A stretch of 64,000 nucleotides of DNA from Enteractinococcus fodinae. GTDB taxonomy: Bacteria; Actinomycetota; Actinomycetes; Actinomycetales; Micrococcaceae. The stretch's first letter is position 1. Each line of letters opens with the position of its first letter. Location of the stretch: the NCBI RefSeq assembly GCF_031458395.1, contig NZ_JAVDYJ010000001.1, positions 806,001-870,000 of the forward strand, written 5' to 3'. Below the pieces are notes generated by a model. It made no database searches, had not been told where the DNA came from, and saw nothing but the letters and a program-made list of their open reading frames with translations. Both the position numbers and the translations under genes were made by a program. This document shows, piece after piece, positions 7,727 through 17,410 of this stretch.

Positions 7727-9058
7727 TTAGGGTGAGGAACAGCAGCCGGTGGCACTTAGCGGCAATGCTACGGGTGCTTCCTGCAGGGTAGCAGGTTGTC
7801 CGAAATTCGCGCTGCACACTCCGGTTTCAGGCAGGTCCAAGTGCACGTCGTCGGCTGCGGCGCGGTCACCTGCCAGGGCTGCCGCGATCGAGCGGACCTG
7901 TTCGTAGCCGGTAGCCAACAAAAAGGTTGGAGCACGCCCGTAACTTTTCATCCCGACAAGATAGAACCCGGGTTCGGGATGCGCCAGGACCCGTTCACCG
8001 TGCGGTTTGACGGACCCGCAGGAGTGAAACTCCGGATCGATCAATGGTCCCAATTGCCGTGGCGCTTCGACTGCTGGGTCCAGTTCAAGACGTAATTCGG
8101 ACAGCATGTTGAGGTCTGGACGGAACCCAGTAGCAGGCACAAGTACGTCGACGGCAAGTTGCGTTGGGCCACCAACGGTATCCGCAAACACCGTCAGTCC
8201 GGTGGGCGTGCTGTCGAAACTCTGGATCATGAATTGGGTGTGCAGGTTGATCACCCCGGACTCGACCAGTCGTCGGAGACGGGTGCCCAAAGCTCCGCGA
8301 GCGGCAAGTTCATCATGTGCTTCGCCGCCGTAGACTTTCGTGACCTCGTTGCCACGTATCGCCCAGCTGATCCGGGTGCCCGGTGCCTGGTCAGCCACAT
8401 CGGCTAGGTCAAGCAGGGTGTTCGCTGCGGAGTGGCCAGCCCCGACCACCAGGACGTGGCGATGAGCAAAGCGGTCCCGTTCAGGCCCATGGACGTCAGG
8501 CAAGGGATGGGAAATCAGCCCGTGAGCTCTGGCCAGGTCCTCGCCCGGTGTCGGCAGACCAGACTGGCCCAGCGGATTGGGCTGATGCCATGTCCCGGAC
8601 GCATCCAGCACGCTACGTGCCAGCAGATCTTCAATGTGTCCATCGGAAGAACGGACCCGGACGACCAGGGGAGTATCGGCTCTGCTGGTGCTGCGTGTCT
8701 TATCAATCCCTGACCTGGAAACGGCAAGTACTTGGGTGCGAGTCCGTACCACCTCGCCTAGGGCTTCGGCCAATGGGAACAAGTATTCCTGCACGAGCTC
8801 GTGACCGGTGGGAAGCTGGTCCGGGTCCGGGGCCTGCCATGTGCTGGATTCCAACAGGCGTCGGGCGGCGTCGTCGATGTTGTAGCGCCAGGGGGAAAAT
8901 AATCGGGTGTGACCCCACTGGCGGACGGCTGCCCCAACCGTCGGACCGGCCTCCAGTACCAGCGGTTGCTGTCCGCGCTCGTGTAAGTGCGCGGCGGCGG
9001 CTAAGCCGACCGGACCAGCACCGATAATGATAACTGGCAGTTCTGTGTCGTGCGGCAT
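7727..9058 (-). CDS. FAD/NAD(P)-dependent monooxygenase-like protein of the ars cluster (ArsO-like)
   Basis: A 443-residue flavoprotein. An N-terminal FAD-binding motif (IIIGAGPVGLAAAAHL, residues 10-25) and a second dinucleotide-binding motif (VLVVGAGHSAANTL, about residues 200-213) are typical of class B flavin monooxygenase-like proteins. Such genes recur in actinobacterial arsenic clusters as ArsO, whose reaction is not settled. The C terminus is cysteine-bearing (LPETGVCS and finally GCCSSP), which could bind trivalent arsenic; this is inference. It lies between arsC and the second exporter. Confidence 0.8.
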   Translation of the reverse strand: MPHDTELPVIIIGAGPVGLAAAAHLHERGQQPLVLEAGPTVGAAVRQWGHTRLFSPWRYNIDDAARRLLESSTWQAPDPDQLPTGHELVQEYLFPLAEALGEVVRTRTQVLAVSRSGIDKTRSTSRADTPLVVRVRSSDGHIEDLLARSVLDASGTWHQPNPLGQSGLPTPGEDLARAHGLISHPLPDVHGPERDRFAHRHVLVVGAGHSAANTLLDLADVADQAPGTRISWAIRGNEVTKVYGGEAHDELAARGALGTRLRRLVESGVINLHTQFMIQSFDSTPTGLTVFADTVGGPTQLAVDVLVPATGFRPDLNMLSELRLELDPAVEAPRQLGPLIDPEFHSCGSVKPHGERVLAHPEPGFYLVGMKSYGRAPTFLLATGYEQVRSIAAALAGDRAAADDVHLDLPETGVCSANFGQPATLQEAPVALPLSATGCCSSP

Positions 9059-9090
9059 GCGGGCATTCCTTCGTCAGGGCGTGCGAGGGC

Positions 9091-9525
9091 TTAGCGGGGG
9101 TTTTCCGGTGTGGTGTGTAGCAGGTCGGTGATGAGTCGTTGAATACGAGCCTTGATATCGTCTCGGATGGCTCGCACTGCCTCGATGTCTTGACCGGCAG
9201 GGTCATCCAGGTCCCAGTCCTCGTACCGTTTGCCGGGATAGATTGGGCACGTGTCCCCACAGCCCATCGTGATGACCACATCCGCGGCTTGCACAGCGGT
9301 GTTCGTCAGTACCTGCGGGGTAGCTGCGGTGATATCGATGCCTTCTTCAGCCATCGCCTCAATGGCCACCGGGTTGAGCTGATCGGCGGGCTCCGACCCG
9401 GCAGAACCTACGGTGATCTGATCCCCGGCCAGGTGGCGAAGGTATCCGGCGGCCATCTGGGAGCGTCCGGCGTTATGGACGCAGACAAATAAGACAGTGG
9501 GCTGGTTAATATGTTCGGTGGTCAC
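9091..9525 (-). CDS. arsC: Arsenate reductase, low-molecular-weight phosphatase type
   Basis: A 144-residue cytoplasmic enzyme reducing arsenate to arsenite for export. The PTPase-like P-loop CVHNAGRS (Cys15 nucleophile) is at the N terminus. The segment MGCGDTCPIYPGKRYEDW followed by DLDDPAGQ carries the C-terminal catalytic Asp-Pro. The GCGDTC arrangement resembles the actinobacterial mycothiol/mycoredoxin-coupled enzymes rather than the thioredoxin-coupled S. aureus type, but this is a resemblance only. Its start overlaps the stop of the upstream ACR3 gene by 4 bp. Confidence 0.9.
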   Translation of the reverse strand: MTTEHINQPTVLFVCVHNAGRSQMAAGYLRHLAGDQITVGSAGSEPADQLNPVAIEAMAEEGIDITAATPQVLTNTAVQAADVVITMGCGDTCPIYPGKRYEDWDLDDPAGQDIEAVRAIRDDIKARIQRLITDLLHTTPENPR

Positions 9526-10682
9526 GACGAGACTCCTGTGGTAGTACGGTTTGGTTGGTCGGATGCGGCGGAAGCGTGGTGCTGGGGGACCGGGACGGTG
9601 GGGTCACCGGGGAACCAGCGACGGCCCAACCACAACGCCACATACACCAGGCCGACCAGTACCGGTACTTCGATCAGTGGACCCACAACACCGGCCAGTG
9701 CCTGACCCGAGGTGATGCCAAAGGTGCCGATAGCCACTGCGATCGCCAGCTCAAAATTGTTACCCGAGGCGGTAAACGCCACGGAGGTGGACTTGGCATA
9801 GTTCAACCCGACCAACTTCGAGGCGAAGAAGCTGACCACGAACATCAGCACGAAATACAACAGCAGTGGTACGGCCATGCGGGCCACGTCCAACGGTTGG
9901 GCAATAATAGCTTCACCTTGGAAGGAAAAGAGCAGGACCACCGTGAACAGCAGACCGTAGAGCGCCCAGGGACCGATCTTCGGTAGGAAAGTGGTCTCGT
10001 ACCAGTCGCGGCCCTTAGCTTTTTCACCCAGGGTTCGGGTGAGGAATCCTGCCAGCAGGGGGATGCCCAAAAACACCAGTACTGAAGTCACGATGGCGCC
10101 AAGGGAGAATTCCGCCGAGGTGGTTTCGAGTCCCAGCCACGAGGGCAGCGCTTGTAAATAGAACCAGCCCAGCGCGCCGTAGGCCACCACTTGGAAGACC
10201 GAGTTAATCGCAACCAGCACTGCAGCAGCCTCACGATCTCCGCAGGCCATATCGTTCCAAATAAAGACCATAGCGATGCAGCGGGCCAGGCCCACAATGA
10301 TCAGCCCGGTCCGGTATTCGGGCAGGTCGGGTAAGAACACCCAGGCCAGTACGAACATGAACAGTGGCCCCAAGACCCAGTTCAAGATCAGTGACAACAC
10401 GATAAGTTTTCGGTCGCCGGTGATGCGTTGGGTTTCGTTGTACCGCACTTTTGCCAACACCGGGTACATCATCACGAGTAACCCCACGGCGATCGGGATG
10501 GAAATCCCACCGATGGTCATAGCGTCCAAGACGTGGTTGAGGCCCGGCAGGAAATGTCCCAACGCCAAGCCCAGCCCCATGGCTGCCAATATCCAGACTG
10601 CTAACCAGCGGTCCAGAAAGGACATCTTCTGCATCACTGGTGCCTGAGCAGTCTGAACTGCTTTGTTTCTACCGTGGGGCAT
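9522..10682 (-). CDS. acr3: ACR3-type arsenite efflux permease
   Basis: A 386-residue integral membrane protein with ten predicted helices. It shows hallmark ACR3 sequences such as LARCIAMVFIWNDMACGD, with the conserved cysteine in the fourth helix, and ASGNNFELAIAVAIGTFG. It exports arsenite using the proton gradient. It is the first gene of the leftward ars operon and is divergent from arsR. A leftward promoter (TTGACG, 18-bp spacer, TAGTGT) overlaps the ArsR operator-like repeat. Confidence 0.92.
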   Translation of the reverse strand: MPHGRNKAVQTAQAPVMQKMSFLDRWLAVWILAAMGLGLALGHFLPGLNHVLDAMTIGGISIPIAVGLLVMMYPVLAKVRYNETQRITGDRKLIVLSLILNWVLGPLFMFVLAWVFLPDLPEYRTGLIIVGLARCIAMVFIWNDMACGDREAAAVLVAINSVFQVVAYGALGWFYLQALPSWLGLETTSAEFSLGAIVTSVLVFLGIPLLAGFLTRTLGEKAKGRDWYETTFLPKIGPWALYGLLFTVVLLFSFQGEAIIAQPLDVARMAVPLLLYFVLMFVVSFFASKLVGLNYAKSTSVAFTASGNNFELAIAVAIGTFGITSGQALAGVVGPLIEVPVLVGLVYVALWLGRRWFPGDPTVPVPQHHASAASDQPNRTTTGVSS

Positions 10683-10734
10683 GCTCGCCTCAACCTCATA
10701 TCGACGGGTATCAATCCGTCAGCTGACACTACCC

Positions 10735-10754
10735 TGACGTATAGATGTCCGTCA
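10735..10754. promoter_or_regulatory. Putative ArsR operator between divergent ars promoters
   Basis: An inverted repeat with arms TGACG and CGTCA separated by 10 bp lies in the 87-bp gap between acr3 and arsR. It covers the leftward -35 box (TTGACG, complement of 10750-10755) and lies between the rightward -35 (CTGACG, 10734-10739) and -10 (TAAGAT, 10758-10763). A second perfect palindrome, GTCAGCTGAC, is at 10718-10727. Bound ArsR would silence both directions, the usual arrangement for divergent ars genes. Confidence 0.55.
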
Positions 10755-10769
10755 ATGTAAGATGGCGGT

Positions 10770-11117
10770 ATGACTGCCACTGGAAACCAGATCGATTTGA
10801 GCCGCGTCGAGTGCTGCTCTCTAACCGAGGGGCCCATCGAAGCAGACCAAGCGCAACGCCTGGCTGCCATGTTCAAAGCGCTCGCAGACCCCACCCGGTT
10901 ACGTCTGCTGTCGCATGTGACCGCGCAAGGCTGCCAGGATGTGTGTGCATGCGATCTCACCGAGGAGCTGCAGATTACGCAGCCGACGGTCAGTCATCAC
11001 ATGAAAAAGCTCGTCGACGCTGGTCTGGTGACTCGTGAGCAGCGAGGCAAATGGGCCCACTATAGTGTGGTGCCCGGAGCGTTGGAGGAGCTGCGCGAGC
11101 TGCTCAATCTGAGCTAG
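10770..11117 (+). CDS. arsR: ArsR-family arsenic-responsive repressor
   Basis: A 115-residue winged-helix repressor with the ArsR HTH (LQITQPTVSHHMKKL) at about residues 73-87. Cysteines at positions 15, 16 and 55 match the arrangement reported for the As(III) site of Corynebacterium glutamicum ArsR, which differs from the CxC-type site of E. coli. Trivalent arsenic should release it from DNA. The start ATG is exactly 6 nt after a -10 hexamer (TAAGAT) with no Shine-Dalgarno sequence, so the mRNA is probably leaderless. Confidence 0.93.
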   Translation: MTATGNQIDLSRVECCSLTEGPIEADQAQRLAAMFKALADPTRLRLLSHVTAQGCQDVCACDLTEELQITQPTVSHHMKKLVDAGLVTREQRGKWAHYSVVPGALEELRELLNLS

Positions 11118-11179
11118 AGTTTCCCAATCTAGCCGCACCTGCCATGACGTTGGGCGAATGAAGGTCAAGGAAGTGGTGG

Positions 11180-12472
11180 TTAGATGGGTTCGACCACAAT
11201 CGCGTACCGCGCGTCTCCCACACGGGTCAGGACGATGGTGAGGTGCTTACCGGATGCGGGTTTTTTCGTGTTGAGCCCCTGCATTAACGTGCGCCGCAAC
11301 TCCTCGGGCGATGCATCTAGGCCGCGCTTCTTAATATCCAGTCGGGTGACGCCTTGTTCTTTAATGTAACGCCGCAACGCTTTGATCTTGTACGGCAACA
11401 CTTCGATGATCCGATATCCGGTGGCGAAGGGCGTCTGCTTGGCCACGTCCGAACAAAAGTAAGCAATGTGTTCATCTAATTGCCGGCCGGCAGCAGCATC
11501 GGTGGGATCACCATCCATGAAATGTTCGACCATCAAATCTGTGACCAGGCCCGCCCGGATAACCGCGCCGTCGGGTTCATACAGATACCCAGTAGCACCC
11601 TCAATACCACTGACCGGAACTTGCGGGGAGTGTCCGAAGTCTGTTGGCGAGGTGAGTTCGGCAGCGCCGAGGCCATGAATGACCAGCGCAGCTCGACGCA
11701 CATCCGAGCGCTGGGCCATATTGAACCACAACACCGCCTCGACCACATTGCCGTGTAGTGATACCCATTGCGCTTCAGCGGTGTCAGGCACAACATCATG
11801 GGCTAATGCCGGGCCGAGCTTGACGCCTAAGGCATACCCCACATCGGCCAGGTCTTCGACAAACGACAGGGGAGGGGAGAATGCTTCGGGATCAAAAATC
11901 CGCACGGTTCCCTGCGATGAAGTCTTTCGCCGTGCCGGATCCAGCCAGTAGCCACGCGTGGTGTCGGTAGCGACGGGGTTGTCCTGAACCCACTGGGTGG
12001 CATCGGCCACTTCGACTTTGGCGTGTGGAAAAGCCATCAGGTTGATGGTCGTAGCGGCTGCTGTGGTCTCGTCAATCTCGACAGCGGTGACCGGAATATC
12101 AAGGCCAGCAATCGCTAAGGCATCAGCTCCCAGGCCAGAACCCAGATCGATCACTTCATCCACGCCGGCGCGAGCGAAACGCCGGGCATGGTGGGCGGCC
12201 ACTTTCAGCGGGGTGGCCTGCTGGAGTCCGGCGTCGGTAAAGAGCATCTGATCGACAAAAGGCCCAAACTTTGCTTCCGCGGCTGTTCGTAATTTCAGCT
12301 GGGTCAACACCGAGCTCACCACGGTCGGCTGGTGGCCCTCGGCGCGCAATCGTTCAGACAGTTTGAGCGGCTCCATCGTGGAGTAATCGCCGCTGCGCCA
12401 TAATTCATTGAGAAGCCGATAACCCTCCGGTGTGAGGACGCCGGCGAGTTCGGAAGCAGTTGTATCAGACAC
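11180..12472 (-). CDS. Class I SAM-dependent methyltransferase with THUMP-like domain
   Basis: A 430-residue protein. The middle part contains a Rossmann SAM motif (VIDLGSGLGADALAIAG, about residues 107-123) and an acidic strand-2 motif (VTAVEIDETT). The motif-IV region reads YWLDPARRK. The C-terminal part (IIEVLPYKIKALRRYI onward) resembles the THUMP-like domain linked to this methyltransferase family in Actinobacteria. RNA is a plausible substrate, but none is established. It lies 62 bp beyond arsR in the opposite direction. Confidence 0.75.
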   Translation of the reverse strand: MSDTTASELAGVLTPEGYRLLNELWRSGDYSTMEPLKLSERLRAEGHQPTVVSSVLTQLKLRTAAEAKFGPFVDQMLFTDAGLQQATPLKVAAHHARRFARAGVDEVIDLGSGLGADALAIAGLDIPVTAVEIDETTAAATTINLMAFPHAKVEVADATQWVQDNPVATDTTRGYWLDPARRKTSSQGTVRIFDPEAFSPPLSFVEDLADVGYALGVKLGPALAHDVVPDTAEAQWVSLHGNVVEAVLWFNMAQRSDVRRAALVIHGLGAAELTSPTDFGHSPQVPVSGIEGATGYLYEPDGAVIRAGLVTDLMVEHFMDGDPTDAAAGRQLDEHIAYFCSDVAKQTPFATGYRIIEVLPYKIKALRRYIKEQGVTRLDIKKRGLDASPEELRRTLMQGLNTKKPASGKHLTIVLTRVGDARYAIVVEPI

Positions 12473-12491
12473 GCTACCCAGCGTACCCGGT

Positions 12492-13754
12492 TCATGCTCC
12501 CGGTGAGCGAGTATGGGTCGGCACCGAACCGGCTGCCCGGCTGAAGATCCTGCCGCGTTGGCGCTGTGCGGCAGAGAAGACCCGATAGCCGCCCACGATG
12601 ATGCAGGCTGCGAGCACTAGGACAAGGAGACTGCCCCAAAACGGGCCCGGTGCTCCCCACAGGGCGATCAGGGGCGCTGAGACAAGAGGAAAGATGGCGC
12701 CGCCTAAAAAGCGGAGCGCTGAGAACGACGAAGACGCAATGTTATGTGGCAGTGATGTCGCATTGAGCGCAGCTTCAGTAAAGAGCGTATTCGTGACACC
12801 CTGTAAGCCGCCCATCAGTATGATCCCAACAATCACGATCGTCAGGTTATGGATGTTGAGGGCCAATACCAGCATCCCACTTGCCATGAGGGCCAGACCG
12901 GTCAGGATGGCGGGGATGAGTCCGAGATAGCGGCTCATGAGCCTGGGGAGCACGAGCGAAAAAATAGCTAAGGCGCTACCCCAGCCAAAAAAGACGAGTC
13001 CAAGGGTGAGCGATGAGTGCTCTGCACCGGAGGCCTTTGCTGCCCCGGCCAGTGCGTGTGGGGCATAGGCCAAGACACAGATGACCGTGAAATTCGCACA
13101 GAGGGAGGCTGCTGACCAGACGAGCAGGGGGCGACGTCGAAGGACGCTGAACCCGACAGAGATGGGCATGTCGTCGGGTTTGGGGAGGGGTTTGACAAAG
13201 ATTGCGATTGTGGTCGCGGCAAGTGCCGTCAGCAAGGCGGTTCCGAGGAAGGGTGCTCGCCAGGAGATCGTGCCCAAGGTGCCTCCCACGAGCGGGCCCA
13301 GAGCCATTCCCATACCAAGCGCGGCCTCGTACAAGATAATGGCAGCGGCGGAGCCACCGTTGGCTGCGCCAACAATACCCGCCAGTGCCATGGTGAAAAA
13401 CAGTGCGTTGCCGAAACCCCAGCCAGCGCGAAGTCCAATGATCTGACCGATCGTATCTGACAGCCCGGAAATGCCAGCAAAAATAATGATGAGTACCAGC
13501 CCGGAGACGAGTGTGGCTTTGATGCCGATCCTCGTCGAAATGAAGCCCGCAAAAAACATGGTGCCGGCCGTGACCAGCAAGGATGAGGTAAAAAGCAGCA
13601 TCGATTCAAAGGCGGACGCCTGGAGTTCGTTTGCGATGGTGGGCAAGATGGGGGAGACCAGACCGATGCCGACAAAGGACACTGCAGTGGCAAACGTAAT
13701 GGCCCACACGCTGGCGGGTTGTGCTAAAAACTTTCCGGCTGTCCTGCTGGACAT
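12492..13754 (-). CDS. MFS drug-efflux-type transporter
   Basis: A 420-residue major facilitator with about 12 transmembrane helices. The GPLVGG sequence in helix 5 is the core of motif C found in proton antiporters of the DHA1 drug-resistance group. The C-terminal tail is basic. The gene follows a MarR-type regulator 23 bp upstream in the same direction, an arrangement typical of a regulated exporter of small toxic compounds. The substrate is unknown. Confidence 0.8.
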   Translation of the reverse strand: MSSRTAGKFLAQPASVWAITFATAVSFVGIGLVSPILPTIANELQASAFESMLLFTSSLLVTAGTMFFAGFISTRIGIKATLVSGLVLIIIFAGISGLSDTIGQIIGLRAGWGFGNALFFTMALAGIVGAANGGSAAAIILYEAALGMGMALGPLVGGTLGTISWRAPFLGTALLTALAATTIAIFVKPLPKPDDMPISVGFSVLRRRPLLVWSAASLCANFTVICVLAYAPHALAGAAKASGAEHSSLTLGLVFFGWGSALAIFSLVLPRLMSRYLGLIPAILTGLALMASGMLVLALNIHNLTIVIVGIILMGGLQGVTNTLFTEAALNATSLPHNIASSSFSALRFLGGAIFPLVSAPLIALWGAPGPFWGSLLVLVLAACIIVGGYRVFSAAQRQRGRIFSRAAGSVPTHTRSPGA

Positions 13755-13777
13755 GAGTGATCAGCTGCTTTCGTGGG

Positions 13778-14278
13778 TTAGGCGTTTCCTGTCAGATCGT
13801 CGGTGAGGGAATTGAGTAAATCGACTGCGCGCTCAATAGCGGAGTATTCCTCGACTGACAGGGCTTCAAGTTTGGGCTGTAAGACGGTGGCAACTTGCTG
13901 GCGATACTCGTCAAGGAGCTGCCGGCCGGTCTCAGTCAGTACGACCAGTTGAGCCCGTGCATCGGCGGGGTCCTCGTGGCGCACTACGAGTCCGTCTTCT
14001 TCGAGGCGGTTCACCGCAGAAGTCATTGCCGGCTGCGAGATGGATTCGTAGGCCGCCATGCGTGAGATGCGCTGCGGACCGTGGCGTTCGATGTACCCTA
14101 GCGCGCGCATTGAGACGGCCGAAATTGGAATGTCAGAAGCCTGGGTGACCACGCGGGCGAAGCGCGAAGCCGATGCCAGGATTTGATTAGCTAGTGGCTG
14201 CTGCGGCGTACTTGCCTGGGCCTTGGCGGTCGCTGAGTGTTCTGGGGGATCTGCCAGGGGATCAGGCGTGGAATACAT
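13778..14278 (-). CDS. MarR-family transcriptional regulator
   Basis: A 166-residue winged-helix protein. The recognition region RISRMAAYESISQPAMTSAVNRLEEDGLVVRHEDPADAR is typical of MarR proteins, which act as dimers and release DNA on binding phenolic or other ligands (segment given here by its landmarks: RISRM, SQPAMTSAV, DPADAR). I choose the ATG at 14278 rather than a TTG 36 nt upstream, because a near-perfect promoter places transcription start at this ATG. It probably controls itself and the MFS exporter downstream. Confidence 0.85.
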   Translation of the reverse strand: MYSTPDPLADPPEHSATAKAQASTPQQPLANQILASASRFARVVTQASDIPISAVSMRALGYIERHGPQRISRMAAYESISQPAMTSAVNRLEEDGLVVRHEDPADARAQLVVLTETGRQLLDEYRQQVATVLQPKLEALSVEEYSAIERAVDLLNSLTDDLTGNA

Positions 14279-14284
14279 AAAGAG

Positions 14285-14314
14285 ATTATATAAACGCCCT
14301 ATGTGAATGTGCAA
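14285..14314 (-). promoter_or_regulatory. Promoter for a leaderless marR transcript
   Basis: On the minus strand TTGCAC (14314-14309) and TATAAT (14290-14285) are separated by 18 bp. The TATAAT hexamer ends 6 nt before the ATG at 14278, which places the +1 base on or next to the start codon. No Shine-Dalgarno sequence is present. Confidence 0.65.
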
Positions 14315-14326
14315 TGGATCACGGGA

Positions 14327-14353
14327 TTAGCACTCTATTTGACCAAGTGCTAA
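14327..14353 (+). promoter_or_regulatory. CIRCE element 1 (HrcA operator)
   Basis: TTAGCACTC, nine bases, AAGTGCTAA matches the CIRCE consensus (TTAGCACTC-N9-GAGTGCTAA) at 17 of 18 arm positions. It overlaps the -35 (TTGACC, 14339-14344) of the groES promoter whose -10 is TACAGT (14362-14367, 17-bp spacer). HrcA bound here should repress groES-groEL until heat or protein stress. Confidence 0.85.
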
Positions 14354-14373
14354 TCCGGTAATACAGTTGGGAA

Positions 14374-14400
14374 TTGGCACCCGCATGCTGCGAGTGCTAA
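14374..14400 (+). promoter_or_regulatory. CIRCE element 2 (HrcA operator)
   Basis: TTGGCACCC, nine bases, GAGTGCTAA has a perfect right arm and a 7/9 left arm relative to the CIRCE consensus. It starts 20 bp after the first element and covers the expected transcription start and early leader. Paired CIRCE sites before groES are known in other Actinobacteria. Confidence 0.75.
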
Positions 14401-14495
14401 AAGCCTTTAGGTTCCAGCCATCCGGCACCCGCGACGACGGGTGGCTTGCCCGGCATAATCAGAATATTTACCTTTTACATTAGTAGGAGAGATTC

Positions 14496-14792
14496 ATGGC
14501 TGTCTCCATCAAGCCTCTTGAGGACCGCATCGTAGTTGAACCACTGGCCGCCGAGCAGACCACTGCTTCCGGTTTGGTTATCCCAGATACCGCACAGGAA
14601 AAACCACAAGAAGGAAAAGTCGTAGCAGTCGGCCCAGGCCGCGTTGCTGATAACGGCGAACGCATCTCCGTTGATGTTTCCGAAGGCGACGTTGTGTTGT
14701 TCTCCAAATACGGCGGCACCGAAGTGAAATACAGCGGCCAGGAGTACCTGGTCCTGTCTGCTCGTGACGTGCTGGCTGTCATCGAAAAATAA
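14496..14792 (+). CDS. groES: Co-chaperonin GroES (Cpn10)
   Basis: A 98-residue heptameric lid of the GroEL chamber. The start [12 protein letters not shown], the mobile loop [21 protein letters not shown] (about residues 20-40) and the glycine-rich [16 protein letters not shown] roof region are canonical. A ribosome binding site (AGGAGAG, 14484-14490) precedes the ATG. It is co-transcribed with groEL from the CIRCE-controlled promoter. Confidence 0.97.
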   Translation: MAVSIKPLEDRIVVEPLAAEQTTASGLVIPDTAQEKPQEGKVVAVGPGRVADNGERISVDVSEGDVVLFSKYGGTEVKYSGQEYLVLSARDVLAVIEK

Positions 14793-14809
14793 GTCTGCCC
14801 CGTCAGTAA

Positions 14810-16435
<1,626 letters not shown>

Positions 16436-16454
16436 GCTCTTCCACGCTTCACCC

Positions 16455-16488
16455 AAGACCTCCATCCCAGCTTCGGGATGGAGGTCTT
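16455..16488 (+). terminator. Strong hairpin terminator after groEL
   Basis: A perfect 14-bp stem (AAGACCTCCATCCC with its complement) and a 6-nt loop follow the groEL stop by 19 nt. There is no long U-tract, but the stability of the stem makes termination likely. Confidence 0.8.
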
Positions 16489-16641
16489 GTGCATTAAGAA
16501 CCAGATAAGCACCTGTGAAATGTCTGTCACGCGTGCTCATTCCTAGACACTGAGGACCCAAATGACGATGCTGGGAGATGGGTCGCCAGTCATTCGGCAC
16601 CTGAACTGAAGCAACGCAGCTTCGATGAGAGGAGCACATGT

Positions 16642-17064
16642 ATGAAGACACCTGAAAAGATCGCATACACCGCAAAAGCTGAGATCACCGGTGGCCGTGA
16701 CGGCCGTGGAACGACCGATGACGGTATGGTTGATGTCGACCTACGCGCGCCGAAGGAACAAGGCGGACCTGGCGGCGGCGCCAACCCCGAGCAACTCTTT
16801 GCCGTCGGTTACGGCGCCTGCTTCCGCAGCGCATTAGGTCTGGCCGGTAAAGAATTCGACGTCGATACGAGTGACGCTGTCGTCTACTCGGAAGTCGGCA
16901 TTGGTAAAGAAGGCGAAAGCTTCGGCCTATCCGTCGAGTTGAAGGTTGAAATTCCGGGCGTTGAACAGCAAACCGCACAGCAGGTCGCGGAACGCACGCA
17001 CGAATTGTGCCCCTATTCGAAGGCAGTTCGGGGCAACATCCCCGTAAAAATCACCGCGATCTAA
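16642..17064 (+). CDS. ohr: Organic hydroperoxide resistance protein (Ohr/OsmC family)
   Basis: A 140-residue thiol peroxidase that reduces organic hydroperoxides. The two redox cysteines are visible as Cys60 in GYGACFRSAL and a second in ELCPYSKAVRGN. The acidic GGANPEQLFAVGY segment between strands is typical of Ohr. A GAGAGGAGC ribosome binding site precedes the ATG. No OhrR regulator is adjacent. A second, more distant OsmC-family gene lies at 57136. Confidence 0.92.
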   Translation: MKTPEKIAYTAKAEITGGRDGRGTTDDGMVDVDLRAPKEQGGPGGGANPEQLFAVGYGACFRSALGLAGKEFDVDTSDAVVYSEVGIGKEGESFGLSVELKVEIPGVEQQTAQQVAERTHELCPYSKAVRGNIPVKITAI

Positions 17065-17189
17065 GCATCGCACGTGACGCGCATGCCCCGGCACACCATC
17101 GTCGGGACATGCGCGGCGCTCAGCGGGGAAGTTCTCAATCGGCGGCGGGCGGGCTATACTGTGACCCGAAGCATTTTGAATATTGGCCG

Positions 17190-17365
17190 TACATGGCAGG
17201 CGGGAGAGCCCACGTGATGTGGGCACCGACGGTGCAACTTCCTCCCCAGGAATCTCTCAGGTATCCCAACCGCTTGCTCCAGGCAGATCTGGAAAGTAGC
17301 CACTATGGCTCACCGACGGGGCAACCAGGACATCCTGGAAAACTCTCAGGTTGTATAACAGATGG
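17190..17365 (+). ncRNA. Tandem glycine riboswitch upstream of gcvPTH
   Basis: Two glycine aptamers follow a likely -10 box (TATACT, 17155-17160). The first (about 17195-17270) has GCGGGAGAGCCC, ACCGACGGTGCAA and ATCTCTCAGGTA; the second (about 17276-17352) has AGATCTGGAAAG, CACCGACGGGGCAA and AACTCTCAGG. Those are the conserved core segments of the class. Downstream, GTTGTAT (17350-17356) can pair with ATACAAC (17382-17388), a candidate expression platform just before the gcvP ribosome binding site. Glycine binding should switch on the glycine cleavage genes. Confidence 0.92.
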
Positions 17366-17410
17366 GGAGGGGTAGAACGGATACAACGCCATCCTCACCC
17401 AGGAGACCCC

